NCBI RefSeq assembly: GCF_023278565.1 | Contig: NC_064677.1 | Span: forward strand, 2,666,001-2,730,000 | DNA length: 64,000 nucleotides | Reading direction: 5' to 3' | Origin: Colletotrichum lupini | Lineage: Eukaryota; Ascomycota; Sordariomycetes; Glomerellales; Glomerellaceae | Shown: in pieces, positions 35,996 through 48,200 of the stretch | How the letters are laid out: each line of letters starts with the position of its first letter | Position numbering within the stretch: the stretch's first letter is position 1 | Notes under the pieces: generated by a model | Told to the model about the DNA's origin: nothing | Database searches by the model: none | What the model saw: only the letters and a program-made list of their open reading frames with translations | Translations under genes and position numbers: made by a program

Positions 35996-37191
35996 ACTTT
36001 TTTTATATGTCAAAGCAGAAATCGTATTTTATAGTCACCCTACTACTTAGGATAGGGTCTAGACTAGTATAGTAACCTATAAATAGGGGTTATAGAGATT
36101 TATAGCTTAAGAAATACTTTAATTTCGTAATATATTAAACTATACGATAATATATAAAATCGCGCAATATTATACCCTAATATAGAAGTTTTTTTTCTTT
36201 TTATAACTTTATTATAAAAATAACTACTACTTTTTACCCTTTTATAAATAAAAATTACTCTTTACTTAAGTTATTAAACTAATAGCTCGTTTATAAATAT
36301 TATAATATAGATTTATAATAACTTTTAGTTTTTATATAAGACGTTACTAAACTAATCGACCTTACGATACCTCCTCGTAAAGCTATTTCGAAACGACCGA
36401 TTAATAATAATACTTATATAAGCTCTGCCCTTTTTATATAATAAGAACGTATAAACGTATAAGCCTCGATATTAATAAAATCTCTTTTTATAGGCTTAAA
36501 AGAGCGGGAACGAAGTATTTAATAAATAAAAAAGGAACTAAAGTAATTATTAATAATTAATATCTCTATTATATTATATAACGCATCCTTTTTTAAGAAT
36601 AAACTTAATAGTTTTTAAGTAACGACTTATACTAACGTTTAAGTTATTAAGAAGTTTATTAAAAAAGTTTAGTTTAATCGCTTCTTAACGTTTACTTTAT
36701 ATTAAAATATAATGCGATTTATTATTTTATATTTCATAATAAACTAGCAAATTCTTTTAATAAAATAGATAGTATTTCTAATTAATATAAAAAATCCTTA
36801 CGATATTTTAAAGTATTATAAAATAGTATATAAAGCTATAAGTTTAAAAAGATTCCTCTCTAAAACTACGATCTTATATAAAAAAAACAATTACTAACTT
36901 TTTATTATTTCTTAAATTAGAATTAAGTTGCTAGATATTAAACCTTAGTTAGTAAAGAAGGGAAAAGGTCGTATAAAGCCAATTATAACTAAAACTTTAG
37001 GCAAAACGACGTATAAAAATGTTCCGAAAACACGGCTTTTAATAAGTATTAGTATTAAACTAATAATAAAAATCAAGGAGGAATTATTAATTAAGTAAGA
37101 AAAGAAGATCGTTAAGAAGGAGGTAAAGGCTAAAAAAAAGGTTAAAAAGGATAAAAACGATAAAAAAAACAAGATTATAGTAGTTTAATAA
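35996..37191. other. RIP-degraded left flank of the Gypsy insertion
   Basis: This 1.2 kb belongs to the outer element or another nested one. On the plus strand, from about 36,915 to the insertion point, one frame is nearly open. It is lysine-rich towards its end (KKEVKAKKKVKKDKND) and breaks only at TAA or TAG. It may be the degraded C-terminus of a transposon protein, but I recognise no domain. The opposite-strand frame at 36,945-37,172 (Phe/Leu-rich) is its mirror image. Confidence 0.4.
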
Positions 37192-37381
37192 TATAAGAGA
37201 TTAGGCTATAAGCACTTAACTAGCGAGGCTATAATATAAGTATAAGTATATTATAAAACTAAAGCTTATAAAGTCCTTCGTAAGGGCTTTACTTTTTAAA
37301 AAGTTCTTTTATAATAAGATCCGTATACCGGTCGCTAAGTTATCGATATCTTATTACTAATTATATCCCGAATTTATTATA
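37192..37381 (-). repeat. 3' LTR of the Gypsy element
   Basis: This 190-bp copy pairs with 45043-45232. It starts TATAAG and ends ATTATA on the plus strand, which corresponds to TGTAAT...CTTACA on the element strand before RIP. It retains a few more C/G bases than the other copy. Confidence 0.9.
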
Positions 37382-37385
37382 ATTA

Positions 37386-37395
37386 CTCCCCCCTT
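37386..37395 (-). other. Probable polypurine tract
   Basis: On the minus strand this reads AAGGGGGGAG and lies four bases before the 3' LTR. That position and composition fit the plus-strand primer site of an LTR retrotransposon and support the minus orientation. Confidence 0.6.
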
Positions 37396-37719
37396 ACGTA
37401 ACTTTAGTCCCTAAAGTTATTACGTAATATCTTCTTTTAATACTAATAATAAAGCTATTAACGTCGTTATTTATAATAAATTCTATAAGGTATTAATAAT
37501 ATCCTTTCTTACTTAAGAATAAGGTATTACTCCTATCTCCTTATTTAATAAATACATTATTATTATTATTTAGTAATAGCGCGCCGACTAGTTACTAAGT
37601 TAGTAATATATATTCGTAATAAAGTATTCCGACCGTTATAATATATAAGAGCCTACCTAACCTCGCGGTTATTATTATTACTAAGCTATTAAGTATAATA
37701 AAAGATTTTTCTCCTATTA

Positions 37720-39650
37720 TTAATTACGTATTTACTTTTTCTTCCCTCTTTCTATTCGGTAACCGTTTTATAAATTCTTTTTTATATAACTATACTTTTC
37801 TTTTTATAATATTCTAATTCCGTATCGTTTCTTAATTATAACTCTCTTACTATACTATCGCTAAGTATCTATTAAAATATCTACTATTTTACGTATCTAG
37901 GACATACTTAATATAAAATATAATTTTAAAAAGGGCTTTTATAATCTCCGCAATAGTACTCTTTATATACGCTACTTAGCTAGCCTATATCATAATATTA
38001 ACGAGCTCGTTTATATTATTAGCGCTTACGTTACTAAGTATATTATTTATTAAATTAATAAAAAAAAGTATTTTATTATAAGTCGTCGAGTCCTTGCTAA
38101 TCCGTTATTAAAATATTAGCTAACGATGTTTTTTAAGTTCCCGAGGAGCTATATAGCGCTACTTAGTTTATTTAAAATACTCTTATAAAGTTTTATAGTA
38201 CTAAGGAGTAAGGTAGCCTTAATTCTTATAAATATAGCCGCGTTTTTTATATTTTTAGTTATATTACTAATATATAAAAAAAAGTCGCTATTTATATTAC
38301 TAACCCGTTAGCGGGTAATAAAATAAAAAAGGTCTATTTTAAATAAGCTATTTTTTAAAAGCTCGCTACTAACCGTAAGTATCTAAACTTATTAATCTTA
38401 ATTATAATAAGTCGTTAGTAATCGTTTAGTAAATTTTCTTCTTATTAACTTAGATTTCTCTTTTTAAGCTAGTATCTTTAATATTAATAATAAGATTAAG
38501 ATTATCTCCTACCTTAGTTGTCTCTAGCTAGCTTATTTTTATAATAATAACTATATAATCGCTTTATAAAATAACCTTAACGCTCTAGCTTAGTATTATA
38601 AAGAGACTCCTAAAGGTATTATTATTACGTATATCTAGGAGTTTCTTACTTTTTTTATTTTTTATAAACGCGTTACTAAGTTTTTAATAAATAAGGTACT
38701 TACTTATACTATTACTATATATAGCGCTACCCCTATTTCTTATAATCCCGAGACTTAGACTTTTATTAAAAAGCGTATTTTTATTACTAACTATATTCTT
38801 AATAATAATAATAAGCGGGACGACTTTAGGTTTAAGTTTAATAAGTCCTAATATAAAAATACCGAATTTAAAGAGCTTAGTAACGACTTAGAGAATTCTT
38901 TTTTTTAGCGTTATAATAAGTACTACCGCCTTAACGTTAATAACTTACTAACCCCTACCCATAACGCTCTCTTTAGTATAAACGAGGGTACCTTAGCCCT
39001 TAGTTATATTATTTTAAATCTTAATAAGGCTAGTATTACGCTCTTCTTATTCTAAGTAAAGGCTTTATAATAGCTTAACGAGGCTATTATTTATATTAAA
39101 ATTAAAGCTACGAGTCGTAATAAGTAGTTTAACGTTAATAAGTTCTTTATAAATATTAATATTATTAAGGTCCCTTAGCTTAATTAGGACTACAAGAGCG
39201 TCGCCTTAAATAACGCCCCCCGTCCCCGACCTATTACTAATAATAATAATATTACGGCCCCTACTTTACCTCTTACTCCGCTTCTTATTATAGCTCCCGT
39301 TATACCTCTTATTATAGCTCCCGTTATGCCTCTTATTATAGCCTTTAATAATAACTAAGTAGCGAACGCTTTATAAACCGCTATTATTAATATATATAAT
39401 ACTCTACGTAATTTTAACTACCTCTCTTTTATTTATCGTAATATTAATAAAGTTAACGGCCTTACTCTAAGTAATTAACTAAGTATATATATAAAGCCTC
39501 CCCGCTTCTTACTTACTAAGCAGACTATTATTATTAATTATTAAGCTTTAGAAATATACGCTAGAGCCGCTACTATTACTATTAATATTATATAGGTTAC
39601 TCCCCCTACGTAGCTAGATCTTAATAATTTTTTAATAACATATTACTAAG
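37720..39650 (+). pseudogene. Long RIP-damaged reading frame antisense to gag-pol
   Basis: Between the end of pol (about 39,850) and the 3' LTR there is 2.4 kb not explained by gag-pol. On the plus strand one frame can be followed from about 37,720 to 39,650. Its breaks are TAA or TAG codons of the kind RIP makes from CAA, CAG, CGA-adjacent or TGG codons. It includes protein-like stretches such as DALFS-EGTLALSY and an in-frame 24-bp tandem repeat that encodes PLIIAPVM units. I do not recognise the product. It could be an antisense accessory gene of the retrotransposon, or captured DNA. Confidence 0.4.
39282..39343 (+). repeat. 24-bp tandem repeat in the accessory region of the Gypsy element
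   Basis: About 2.6 units of a 24-bp sequence (CTCTTATTATAGCTCCCGTT plus four bases) lie in tandem. The first copy differs at two positions, and both differences are transitions. The unit is eight codons long, so it keeps the plus-strand frame. Confidence 0.85.
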
Positions 39651-39949
39651 GGTTATAATATTATTTTTTTTTTTTTAAATTACGCTAAGCTAAATAAAAA
39701 GGGTTCTATAATATATTATTAATTAACTTATTTTCGGTAATCTTTTATTACGAACTTAACGTTTATTATCCTATTTTATATATACCCTTTTTTTATAATA
39801 TTTAAATTTATTAACTACTTCCGCTACCCCTTTAAAATACTTAATAAGCTCCTACGTATTATATTTAGTAAGTTACCTAGCCTATTTAACGAAATATCGT
39901 AAGTTTTCTCCCTTACCTTATATTATAACAATTTTTTTAACTTCCTAAA

Positions 39950-41500
39950 CGTTTTACTCGTCCTCTAACTCTAGGAGATTCGCTATCTAATCGCCGACTA
40001 TTCGGTAATTTCTTTATAACTTAAGCTAGGAAATTAAGAAAATATTATATATTTTCTAATATTACTTTAATAAATATACTTAATAAGCCTATTTCTTTAC
40101 CCTTTTAGCTATTACTATTTTAATATATCTCGGCGCTAGTTTATTATTTTTAAATCGTATATTCTTTATTAATAAGCCGACGACCTCTCTATAATTAAAC
40201 TCCTTTAGGGTATATTTTTTATTATAATAAGCTACTTAGCTCTTAGAGGCTTATACTTATACTCGCGTAGCCTAGGCCCTAATTTCCTTAATTTTTTAAA
40301 CCCTTTCCCAAACCCCCTAAACTATAGCTTTATAATTAGGTATATATTTAATATACTTAAAGTAATAGCCGTATAGTACTATATATAAAGATACTTTTAT
40401 AATAAAGTATTAGCTATTATTATATATAAACTTAGCCTTTTCTAGTTACGCTACTTACTTATTTAGCGAGCTCTTAATATAAATCCTTAAATACTTTTCT
40501 AATATTTAATAAGTTCGCTCCGTTTAGCTATCCGTTTATAAATAATACGTAGTAAATAGTTAGCGACGTATTACCTATTCCTTAGTAAACTCTTCTTAAA
40601 ATACGCTTATAAAGAGCTTATCTCTATTTATAATAATACCTTTAGGCATACTAAACTTATATTCGACCTCCCGGTATAAGATACTTACTATTTATACTAT
40701 ATTAAATATCTTAATAATAAGTAAGAACTTCGTAAATTTTATTATATAATAAATAATAACTAAAATACTATTATACTCTATGCCGTTATTACGAGCGCTC
40801 AGTAATAGCCCCGTAATAAAGTTTATAAATATTTTTTAAAATAGGTATAAGGGTAGTAGTAATAACTATAGCTACTCGTACGGCTTATATCTTAGGGTTA
40901 TAACTCCTAAATAATACTTATAGTTCTTAACGTATTTTTAAATATCTTATTAAATATCTTCTTAATAAAACTTCTTTTAAATTAGCTTAAGAGTTTTCGT
41001 AGCTCTTATATAACCTACCCTATAATTATTATAATATTAATAAAAGATCTCTATTTAAAAAGACTTTACTTAAAGAATAATAAGTCTTTTTTTAAAAAAT
41101 AGTATACCTTATTCGTTAAGTAAATATATTCTTAGTTCGCTAGTTATAATATAAACTCTCGTTAATTATAATATATAAAACTCGTTTTTAATTTATAATC
41201 CTCTAACGAGCTCTTTAGTCTCTAATAAGAAATAAAAAGCGAATACCGTTTTACCCCTTATAAATTCTTTTATAACGGGGCGTAAAATATACTATTTTAA
41301 TATAATAACCCTAGCTCTATTTAACTCCTCTTTATCCTTACTAAACCGTTAATAAACGTTTACTAATAACTCTCTTACTTTCTTACCTCGAGTTATTATA
41401 GTAATAACTATTACTATTTTATTAATACGCCCTATAATATATTACTAATATAGGGGAGAGAATTCCCCGTCCCTAGAACTAATTAATATTTAGCTAAGAT
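39950..41500 (-). pseudogene. Integrase region of the Gypsy pol (degenerate)
   Basis: On the minus strand near 40,690-40,610 the frame reads MPKGIII-RDKLF-SVF-EEF, matching the Ty3 integrase core motif GxPxxIxSDRDxxFxSxFW. Near 40,230-40,020 it reads LKEFN, then KNIRFKNNKLAPRYI and later KIYNIF, the usual C-terminal region with GDxVWL and the IHxVFHVS-like end. Asp-to-Asn and Trp-to-stop changes are frequent, as RIP would produce. The upstream limit is approximate. Confidence 0.75.
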
Positions 41501-42049
41501 CGTAAAAAGAGGCCTTAATTACTTAAATATATACCTTAGTAATATTATTTTATCCTTTTAAGCTAATTATCCTTTACTAAACGTTAGGTAGTAGTTTATT
41601 AATAAAACGTAGCTTCTAAACTAGCGTAGGGAGAACGTCTTTATAAAATACTTCCCCCTTTATATAGTCTAACTTTCTAAATAAACCGTTTACTAAGTTC
41701 GTTTTCTTTAGCTAGTGTTTTAAATTAAAGTTAAATATTAATAGTTTATATACTTATTTCGCGAGCCTTTTTTAAAAGTCCTGCGCCGGTGCGCTAATTA
41801 CTCCCTTAAGTACTTAGTAATCCGTTAGGACTATAAACTTTTATAAAAGGCTCTAGAGGTAATAAGCTTAGTACTCTAGCCCTTTTATTATAGCGAGCAG
41901 TTCTTATTAACTTATAGCCTATTACTACTCCGTATTTATAAGCTTTTATAACTAATAAGTAACGGGTCGCTATTCTTTATTAGCTTATTATAATAAGATT
42001 ACTATAATAGCTTTAACTAAAGCGTCGGTTTTAATTTATATAATACGTT

Positions 42050-43000
42050 ATAAGTTCTAATATATAAGTACGGTTACCGAGGTAAAAGTAACCTTTAGCT
42101 AATTAAACGCCTAATTTACTTTCTTAGTCTACTAGAAATCCCTTATCTACCCCTTTTTTATTTTTAATAATATTATTATTAGTATAATAATACCCGAGTA
42201 TTTAGTAATAAACTTCTAATAGAAGTTATAGAACCCTAGGAATATTTAGATATCCCTAATAGACTTTAGTGCCTTCTAGTTAGCGATCGTTCGTACTTAT
42301 AATAAGTCTATTTTAATTCTTTTTAATATAATAATATAACTTAAGAACTCGACCCTTTTTTAATAAAACGAGTACTTTAATAGTTTAGTAAAAAGCCCGT
42401 ATAAACGTAAACGTTAGAAAACCTTTTTAATATTCTTTATATACTACTCTTTTATTATTAAGTAGATTATTAAATCGTTTATATATACTATATAGTAAGT
42501 ATTTAGTAGGTCGGCGAGCGCTTAGTAAATATATACTTAGAACGTCGCGGGTACGTTTATTAGCCTAAAAAGCATAATAGTATACTTAAAATAACTATAT
42601 TAGCTTTAGAACGCTATTTTCTATTAGTCTTCTTTTTTAATTCGGATATAGTAATAAGTATCCTTAATATCTATTTTTAAAATCTATTTCGCTCCGCGAA
42701 GCCTATTTAAGAGCTTATTAATAAGTAGTAATAGGTATCGATTTTTAATAATTACTTTATTTAGCCCATAGTAGTTTATATAAAAGTATAGCGTGCCGTC
42801 CTTTTTTAATATAAAAAGGATTAGTACCCTAGCCTTATTAACTAAAAGTATAATACGACCGTTCGCTAGGTTCTTAATAATATACGCGCGAAGCTTATTA
42901 AGTTATTTCTTATTTAATAAATAAATAGGACTATATAGTAGTTTAGTACTTAGAACTAGGTTAATAGAGTGTTTTGCCCCGCTATATAACTACGGTCCCT
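42050..43000 (-). pseudogene. Reverse transcriptase of the Gypsy pol (degenerate)
   Basis: On the minus strand the frame runs through IKKDGTLYFYINYYGLNKVI, then IKNRYLLLLINKLLNRLRGA, IDIKDTYYYIRI and VYINDLIIY. These are RIP-altered forms of the Ty3/Gypsy motifs KKDGxLRxCVDYRxLN, KNRYPLPLI, DLRxAYHxIRI and the catalytic YLDD box. Stops fall mostly where Trp or Gln is conserved. This is the firmest evidence for both family and orientation. Confidence 0.9.
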
Positions 43001-43731
43001 TTATTAACTACTTATTAAACGTCTTTACTTCTAATTAAAATTCTAGTAATAAACCCCCTCGTAGTTTAGTCTCCGTTACCCCTATAATACTTCTTATAAT
43101 AATAATATATAATATATATACCCTCTCGCAATTTTTAATAATATTACGAGCTATTACCTCTAGTTTAGTAACTAAGATAGGCTCGTACGACTATATATTT
43201 ATTATTATATTAATACGAATACCCTCTTAGCTTATTAATAATTATAATAGTAAGAGGTCTACTATTCTTTTATCCTTATTAACTATAGCAAATAGTTACT
43301 AAATCTTCCTTAGCTATTTATAATAATTAATAAAAAAGAGCGTTAATTAATAAGCTTTCCCCTAGCCTACGGCTTTACCTTAAAAGTCCCTTAACAAGGG
43401 AGCTATAATAGTAGCCGGGGTTAACCCTAAGTAAGTTACGAGCCTAGTACTAATAATATCTATCTTAGAGTATATATTTATATTAACTTTTACTAGCCTT
43501 TTAGTAATACCTCGCAGAACTATCGCCCTACCTTTTATAGTTATTTTTATTAATACTTTTTTAATACTTAGTATAAGCGTATTAAGTATATTACTTATAC
43601 TTACTTATTTTTTAATAAGTTAACCTCTATAACTCTCGGCTCGGTAATAACCCGTTAAATAATTATTAACGTTAGCTTTAATTAGGGGTACGTCGGCTTA
43701 TTATCGCCCCTACTTCCTAACTTATTTTTCT

Positions 43732-43777
43732 AGTACTTACTAAATATATAGCTTATTTTATTATATATAAAGCACTT
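43732..43777 (-). other. CCHC zinc knuckle of Gypsy gag (degenerate)
   Basis: On the minus strand the frame reads KCFIYNKISYIFSKY. Allowing Cys-to-Tyr, Gly-to-Ser and His-to-Tyr RIP changes, this is C-x2-C-x4-H-x4-C, the gag nucleocapsid knuckle. It lies upstream of the reverse transcriptase in element order, as expected. Confidence 0.75.
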
Positions 43778-45042
43778 AATATCGCTATTATAATACTTCT
43801 ATAATAGCTCGGCGCGAGTACTTTTATTATATAGCTTTTATAATATTACTCTTAGCGAGTCCCTAAAGCCTAGCCCCTTAGAGCTCTCCCTACTCTTTTT
43901 TTTATAAAAAGGGGATATTTAATATAGTTATTTTAATAACGGATATAGCCTCTTTTTACCGTCCTTCTATAACTAGTCGCCGCCCTTTTACTAATTTAAT
44001 AACTATAGTTTATTAGCCTCGTAAGCTATATCGCGTACTTTTTTAATTAAAACCTTATAATAAATTAAATCGTCCTATAACTAAGATAGTAATTTAAAAA
44101 AGAACTAGTATGCCTCTACTTTCGAATTCTCTATATTTTTTATACTTAGGTTATAATAAATCGCTAATTACTTAGTAAGGAACTAAGTAGGGGTCTAGCC
44201 CTCTTTTAGCCTCTTCGTCCTTAGCTCTTTATAATATTCCTATTCCTAAGTCTTGGGGTTTACGTATTATTAATAAATAAACGCTAAGAAGTCGCCCTAA
44301 GAGAGGGGATTTTAGAGGCTCTTTTCGTAATTACGCTATTACGTTTATAATAATAGGGATATTTTAAATAAGGCCTATTTAATATACTATTCTATAGTAC
44401 TTTTTACGCAAAGCTTATTACTTATTTCTATAGTAATAATCTAGTTTATTACTTAGGTACTTATAAACTCTTCTCCGATCGGTTTATAATTATAAAAAAG
44501 AAGCTTTTTATATTCTTATTAACTTAGACGCGTTACTAGCCGTTTAGTAAGCTATTAAACGAGCTCCTTATATCGACGCCGCTCTTAGTTTCGATTTTTA
44601 ACTATTATTTCTATTATTTTATAAAAATAGGTTATTATTAAGCTTATAAGGTCTATTAAACTAGTTATCTTAGTATTACCTGCGCTTTTATATATACTTT
44701 AACTTCGTACGTCCGGTAATTAATTATTAATAAATACCCTATTTATAATAAATAAGGTCTTCGGGGTATTAATAAGGTAACTAGCCTATAAAGGTAATCT
44801 ACTCTAATTATCTTTTTTATTTAGCTCTTTTATAAACGTTAGTATTTAAGTAGGACTCGCTTTATAATAAGCTCGTTTTTTTAAATAAAATAGGGTTAAG
44901 TAGTTAACTCTAAATAGCTATAGCTCGTTAGTATTAATAGCTCTTTATTAATAACTAAGTATCGTTTTATTAACGTTCCGTTCGTTTTCGTAATTTATTA
45001 TTACTTATACTAATTACTCCGTAAAAGTAGAAGCTTTAAAAT

Positions 45043-45232
45043 TATAAGAGATTAGGCTATAAGTACTTAACTAGCGAGGTTATAATATAAGTATAAGTAT
45101 ATTATAAAACTAAAGCTTATAAAGTCCTTTATAAGGGCTTTACTTCTTAAAAAGTTCTTTTATAATAAGATCTATATATTAGTTACTAAGTTATTAATAT
45201 CCTATCGCTAGCCGCATCCTAAATCTATTATA
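45043..45232 (-). repeat. 5' LTR of the Gypsy element
   Basis: This 190-bp copy is equal in length to 37192-37381 and differs by scattered transitions. It is followed by AATAA, the target duplication that also precedes the other LTR. Confidence 0.9.
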
Positions 45233-45237
45233 AATAA

Positions 45238-48200
45238 AAAGATAAAGTTTACGATAGTAAATAACTTAGTATACTATAAAAATAGAAACGAGTATTCTCG
45301 TTAATAAATAGTTTAGAATAAACTATAATTATATTTATAATTCCTCTTTATCCTTAATATCGCTCGTAATTACGAAGCTATTTAATACTCTAAGATTAAT
45401 TCTAAAGTTTTCTAATTTCTACTTAACTTATATAATACTGCCCTATAGTTTATTAAGTAAAGTAACTTTTAGTTAGAGCTTATTACGTATATATTATTTT
45501 AAACGAACACGAAGATATTAATACGCTTTAAAATAAGGATAATTAGTCTTACTAAACTTCGTACTTTTAACTAATATAGTTAGGGAGCTCTTAATAATTA
45601 AGGTATAAATCTATAAAGTAGCTTAAGGAAGATATACGTCTAGATTATTACTATTCTAAATAGCGTTTAATAGTTATTGAACTTAGTTTTAGTTAATTAG
45701 CTATATAAAGTCTTATACGGTTCGTAACGTAAGTTAATAATATAGTTACTATAGCTAACTAGAAATAACGTAAGGGCGACCTTTTTAATAACGAATTCGA
45801 TAAGAGTTCTAAATTTATATAAAGTTAATAAAATTAGAACGAATTAGTAGTATATACGTAAATAGAAGTATAATTTAGTTAGAGAGTATATTTGTATAGA
45901 ATAGCCCTTAGAACTTAAGTAGTTAGAAATATTCTTATAAACGTAAGTATACTTATATATACTAAGATATATATTATTTACTTATTAATATACTAATTTA
46001 TTTTAATAAAGACGATTTTACTAACTCTTAATCTTAACGTTATAAATACTTTTATTAAAGATTTAGTAATTACGGAATATAATTAGACTTTTTATTATTA
46101 AACGGTATTATAAAAAGTAATAATAAACACTAAACATAAGAACGGTTTCTTTCCTTTAGTTTAAACGAACTCGTAATAACATAAATCCCCGTTATTAAAT
46201 AACGGTAAGATATTATATAAGTATATTCCGGGACGTATAAGTAGAAACCCTTATATAGAACTATATAATAAACCGCGAATAAGTATTAATACTAGTATAG
46301 ATCTTAAATTTAAATAGTAAAAGCTTATTATACATATCTAAAGACTAAATATAATTTAGTCTAGGAATTATAAACCTTTTACGACGGTACCTTATTTTAC
46401 TTAACCGATCTTAAACTTATTATAAAAAGGTTTTGTAATATATAAAGTATAGTTTATTTTGGTTAATAATATGAGCTTATTAGCGAACTTATATATAAAA
46501 ATACTTTTTACTATACCCTTTAGTACGGTAAGTAACCTCTAGTATACTAAAAAAGAACTCTTTTAATCGTTATTATATAATTACGAGCTATTTTAGTATT
46601 TATTATTACTAAAGCTAATTTTATTAACGAAGTATTAATAATCCTATAGCCGTAATTATAAATCCTTTAAACTAGAGTTAAAAAAGGATATCTTTATTAT
46701 TTAAGTATTATTAAAAGAATAATTCTTAAATACGAATTAATAGATCTTTAAAAAAGACCGTATGCTCTTCTTATCGTAAGTCCTATTTCGTAAGTTAACG
46801 TTTAAAAGTTCGCTTTATAATTCTAGTATTAGAAACTATGAAAATATATATAATAATTATATTATAGGTTTAATTACTCTCTAACTTTATAATAATTATT
46901 ATTTAATATAATAAAAAATTAATACGCGGTCGTACTATTCTAAGAAAGTAGTAATATATAAAGTAAGAAATTAAGAAAGAAATTTTAAGTAAGAGGTAAA
47001 TATTTATATATAATTATAATAATATATAGGGGTATCCTTTTACTTATAAGGTTTTATAAGTATATATATAGAAATATAGACGCTTATGGGGATTTATAAC
47101 GCTAAAAAGGATAGAAAAGTATATAATAATAATATATAATAAATAAAAGTTTTATAATTTTATTAAAAACGTTAAACTTTAGGGGGAGCTTTTATATAAT
47201 TAATTACGGCCTTTTATAGGCTAAACTAAGCGTATATATTCTAACTTATAGCTAGTAAGTACCCTACGACTCTATAAGGGCCTTATTACCCGGGTATTAA
47301 GCCTAACCGTGCTATATCTTAATATATACCTATATAAACTCTTATACTATATTATATAAGAATATCGAATTAATTACTCCTTACTCAGAGTCTATATAAG
47401 TTAGTAACGCTCCTTATAATCCTATATATTATTATATATACCCTTTTTATTATTTTTAGCCTACTTAGCTACTTATTTAAGGGCTTTTATTATTATATAG
47501 AGGTATATAGCGGGGATAGTACCTAGAGACTTAAATAGAGCGCTAATACGGACTTTATTACGGCCCTTATAATTATAACTATACTTAACGACCTTAATAA
47601 GCGTATTACGAACTAGTACGAACCGTTAATAAACTATAAATAAATATAAAGTAGTATAAAGTAATATATAAATAATAACGAGAGGTATAACGAGCGTATA
47701 TTTATATATAGTAAATATATAGTTATAATTAAAATAGCCCTTACTTATAAAAGTAACGTAATTAGTAAAAATGCCTTTACTAGCTTTATAACGGGCGCAC
47801 GACTTAGTACTAGTCTTAGTATTATTATATATAGTTATTTAAATAGTATTAATAGCCTAAGTACGAGTTACGGCGATATTTAGAGGTATATAACGGCCAT
47901 TCTTAGTAATCTTAGGATTAAGCTTAATCTAACGCTAGGGCTAAATTATATAGGTTAGTATAATAATATTAAATAGTATAGGGTAGTATATACTAACTTA
48001 TATAATATTAAAGTTATAGATCTAGTAGAAAGTCTTTAAAAAGGAAGATAAAGAGCTTATAAATAATATAAGAATCCGTATAATAAAGAAGTTATTATAT
48101 AGAGGTATACGTATTAATAAGGAGGTAAGAGGTTATTTTATAGGACGTAAGGTCGTTAGGGTACTACGTAGGTTAGTATACGGGGACCGTTAGGAGCTAT

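Larger units (their letters stand above)
37192..45232 (-). mobile_element. Ty3/Gypsy LTR retrotransposon, complete but RIP-inactivated
   Basis: The element is 8041 bp with 190-bp LTRs at both ends and a 5-bp target duplication AATAA (37187-37191 and 45233-45237). It is oriented on the minus strand, so 45043-45232 is the 5' LTR. Reading minus-strand frames through RIP-made stops gives, in order, a CCHC zinc knuckle (43777-43732), a reverse transcriptase (about 43000-42370), an integrase core (about 40700-40600) and the integrase C-terminal region (about 40250-39950). The order with integrase after reverse transcriptase is that of Ty3/Gypsy. A purine run AAGGGGGGAG (37395-37386), four bases from the 3' LTR, is the likely polypurine tract. 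No convincing primer-binding site is left. Stops occur in every domain, so it cannot be autonomous. Confidence 0.9.

Noticed and set aside
36945..37172. 75-codon Phe/Leu-rich frame on the minus strand that looks like a membrane peptide
   Set aside because: It is the complement of a lysine-rich AT-biased frame in RIP-degraded DNA; the hydrophobicity is a by-product of A-rich codons on the other strand.
45000..45042. Primer-binding site next to the 5' LTR of the Gypsy element
   Set aside because: The adjacent bases match no tRNA 3' end that I can recognise, and RIP would have destroyed TGG, so I do not call one.
47200..47500. Stretch resembling a Copia LTR (TATAAA-like box, AT-rich ends)
   Set aside because: I found no second copy and no Copia domains, so an LTR cannot be supported.
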